From positions 1 through 8,734 of the forward strand of contig CAMDXA010000042.1 in NCBI GenBank assembly GCA_945878065.1: a DNA stretch of 8,734 bases, written 5' to 3'. The number at the start of each line of letters is the position of its first letter. The first letter of the stretch is position 1. Under the pieces are notes generated by a model. It made no database searches. It saw nothing but the letters and a program-made list of their open reading frames with translations, and was not told where the DNA came from. Made by a program: the position numbers and the translations under genes. The DNA is from Bordetella parapertussis (GTDB lineage Bacteria; Pseudomonadota; Gammaproteobacteria; Burkholderiales; Burkholderiaceae_C). Below are positions 7,600 through 8,734 of the stretch, piece after piece.

Positions 7600-7854
7600 C
7601 TAAGTTGGCCGGTAAAACACCTCTACCCGCCCTTTGAGTTTGAGCAACAGCGGTTTGCCTTTGCGGTCCAGCGTTTTACCGGCCGGCACTTTGATCCAGC
7701 CTTCGCTGATGCAATATTCCTCCACGTCGGTGCGCTCTTTGTCGTTGAAGCGAATGCCTATGTCGTGGTGAAACACCTCCGCCATGTAAAAAGGGCTGCT
7801 GGGCTCGATAGACAAATGGTCGGGCAGTTCGGGGCGTGATGGTGTATCGCTCAT
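7600..7854 (-). CDS. DUF3297 family small protein
   Basis: 84 residues, small and soluble, with no signal peptide or membrane segment. I recognise it as DUF3297 from the blocks PELPDHLS, SPFYMAEVFHHDIGIRFN, KERTDVEEYCISEGWIKVP and LKLKGRVEVFY. The family is common in proteobacteria and its function is not known. The start is the ATG whose complement is at 7852-7854 (MSDTPSRPELPDH). It has a modest TGAG before it and agrees with the family. The frame stays open for 40 more codons to 7974, but those residues are basic, low in family character, and overlap the spacer before lysS. Its stop (TAG, 7602-7600) touches the convergent ATPase stop with no gap. Upstream it diverges from lysS. Confidence 0.85.
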   Translation of the reverse strand: MSDTPSRPELPDHLSIEPSSPFYMAEVFHHDIGIRFNDKERTDVEEYCISEGWIKVPAGKTLDRKGKPLLLKLKGRVEVFYRPT

Positions 7855-7902
7855 GTTTGACTCAATGAAATCGTTTGAAAAAGCCATTGTCGGCGAACTC
7901 TT

Positions 7903-7917
7903 AGAATGAAACATTCT
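7903..7917. promoter_or_regulatory. Interrupted palindrome in the DUF3297-lysS spacer
   Basis: AGAATG and CATTCT flank AAA, giving a 6-bp inverted repeat in the divergent spacer. It overlaps TAGAAT (7902-7907), a possible plus-strand -10 box, although no good -35 lies 16-18 nt upstream of it. It could be an operator shared by the two divergent genes, or chance. Confidence 0.25.
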
Positions 7918-7925
7918 TTGACGAC

Positions 7926-7956
7926 CGGGCGCATCTGGCGCTCGCCTTACTTTTTT
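7926..7956 (+). promoter_or_regulatory. Hairpin plus T6 tract in the lysS leader
   Basis: Bases 7926-7932 (CGGGCGC) pair with 7938-7944 (GCGCTCG) across a 5-nt loop, with one G-U pair. A run of six T follows at 7951-7956, after a 6-nt interval. This resembles a weak intrinsic terminator 37 nt before lysS. No gene on the plus strand ends just before it except the ATPase, which is 330 nt away, so an attenuator in the lysS leader is conceivable. The gap between stem and T run weakens the call. Confidence 0.3.
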
Positions 7957-7992
7957 CAGTCTAACCGGCAGCATGGCTGCCTACTCTTACCC

Positions 7993-8734
7993 ATGACCGA
8001 CAACACCACCTCTGCCGCCCCTGTCGATGAAAACCAGTTGATCGCCGAGCGCCGCAGTAAGCTGCACGCCTTGCGCCAGCGCCAAGCGGCTGGCGGCGCA
8101 GTGGCCTTTCCCAACGATTTCAAACCGGCGCATCACGCCGACGCCTTGCACACCGCGCATGGCGCCAAAACCGCTGAGGCTTTGGCCGAGGAAAAACACT
8201 TGGTACGCATCGCTGGTCGCATGGTCTTAAAGCGCGTCATGGGCAAAGCCAGTTTTGCGACCTTGCAAGACGGCACCGGCCGCATGCAGGTGTATGTGAA
8301 AGGTGAAGAAATCGGTGTCGAGCATTACGAGGAATTCAAACACTGGGACTTGGGCGACTTTGTCGGCGCAGTCGGTCATGTGTTCAAAACCAAAACCGGC
8401 GAGTTGTCGGTGCATGTCACCGAACTGCGTTTGCTGACCAAAAGCCTGCGCCCCTTGCCCGACAAATTCCACGGCGTGCATGACCAGGAAATCAAATACC
8501 GCCAGCGCTATATCGACCTGATCACCGACGAGACCGCACGCGAACGTTTCAAGGCGCGCAGCAAAGCTGTCAGTAGCATCCGCGACTTCATGGTGCAACA
8601 CGATTTCCTGGAAGTGGAAACGCCCATGCTGCACCCGATTCCCGGCGGCGCTAACGCGCGTCCTTTCGAGACGCACCACAACGCGCTAGATCAGCAAATG
8701 TTTTTGCGTATCGCGCCCGAGTTGTATTTGAAGC
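7993..8734 (+). CDS. lysS: Lysyl-tRNA synthetase, class II (5' part, cut by window edge)
   Basis: The first 247 residues of a protein that is about 500 long in this family. It activates lysine with ATP and charges tRNA-Lys in the cytoplasm. After a short N-terminal helix ([15 protein letters not shown]), an OB-fold anticodon-binding domain runs about 71-150 ([18 protein letters not shown] at its start). The class II catalytic domain then begins: [10 protein letters not shown], motif 1 about 184-213 ending [19 protein letters not shown] at 217-225, and the start of the next conserved block, [11 protein letters not shown] at 237-247. The frame is open to the last base. No Shine-Dalgarno site precedes the ATG at 7993; a 7-codon ORF (7973-7996) ends in an ATGA overlap with it. 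It is divergent from the DUF3297 gene. Confidence 0.96.
   Translation, partial: MTDNTTSAAPVDENQLIAERRSKLHALRQRQAAGGAVAFPNDFKPAHHADALHTAHGAKTAEALAEEKHLVRIAGRMVLKRVMGKASFATLQDGTGRMQVYVKGEEIGVEHYEEFKHWDLGDFVGAVGHVFKTKTGELSVHVTELRLLTKSLRPLPDKFHGVHDQEIKYRQRYIDLITDETARERFKARSKAVSSIRDFMVQHDFLEVETPMLHPIPGGANARPFETHHNALDQQMFLRIAPELYLK

Noticed and set aside
7855..7974. N-terminal extension of the DUF3297 protein starting at 7974 on the minus strand
   Set aside because: The extra 40 residues do not fit the family, and the MSDT start has a better match and a modest ribosome site.
8227..8679. 150-codon antisense frame across lysS
   Set aside because: The plus strand here encodes clear class II LysRS motifs; the antisense protein has none.

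Overview
The window looks like a betaproteobacterial chromosome, most likely Burkholderiales and close to Comamonadaceae. The run fimV - truA - trpF - trpB - trpA - accD is a classic betaproteobacterial gene order, where trpFBA is separated from trpEGDC. The encoded proteins (for example TrpB beginning [18 protein letters not shown], and a DUF3297 protein) also fit that group. The lineage is inferred from gene order and protein resemblance by eye, not from a search.

Positions 1-6325 form one tightly packed, same-strand gene train. It holds fimV (inner-membrane/peptidoglycan pilus-assembly and polarity protein), truA (tRNA pseudouridine 38-40 synthase), trpF, trpB and trpA (the last steps of tryptophan synthesis), and accD (carboxyltransferase beta subunit of acetyl-CoA carboxylase). 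The fimV-truA gap is 5 nt. The truA/trpF and trpB/trpA junctions are ATGA overlaps. The only short spacers are trpF-trpB (42 nt) and trpA-accD (22 nt). This points to a translationally coupled operon.

Positions 6326-7599 are different. A small hairpin follows accD, then comes a perfect 17-bp inverted repeat with a 9-nt loop (6358-6400). After that lies a single gene for an AAA-type ATPase with a DUF4143 half, which carries a visible PD-(D/E)XK-like residue set. The gene is visibly poorer in G+C at its 5' end, has no usable Shine-Dalgarno site, and ends in a strong GC hairpin with a T-rich tail that lies inside its own last codons. It sits where betaproteobacteria usually carry folC after accD. 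I read it as an inserted, self-contained one-gene cassette; this is the most interesting part of the window.

Positions 7600-8734 hold a small DUF3297 gene on the minus strand, whose stop codon directly abuts the ATPase stop. A 138-nt divergent spacer follows, with a 15-bp interrupted palindrome and a hairpin plus T6 tract. Last is the first half of lysS (class II lysyl-tRNA synthetase), which runs off the right edge. I saw no tRNA, rRNA, CRISPR array, transposase or complete insertion sequence.
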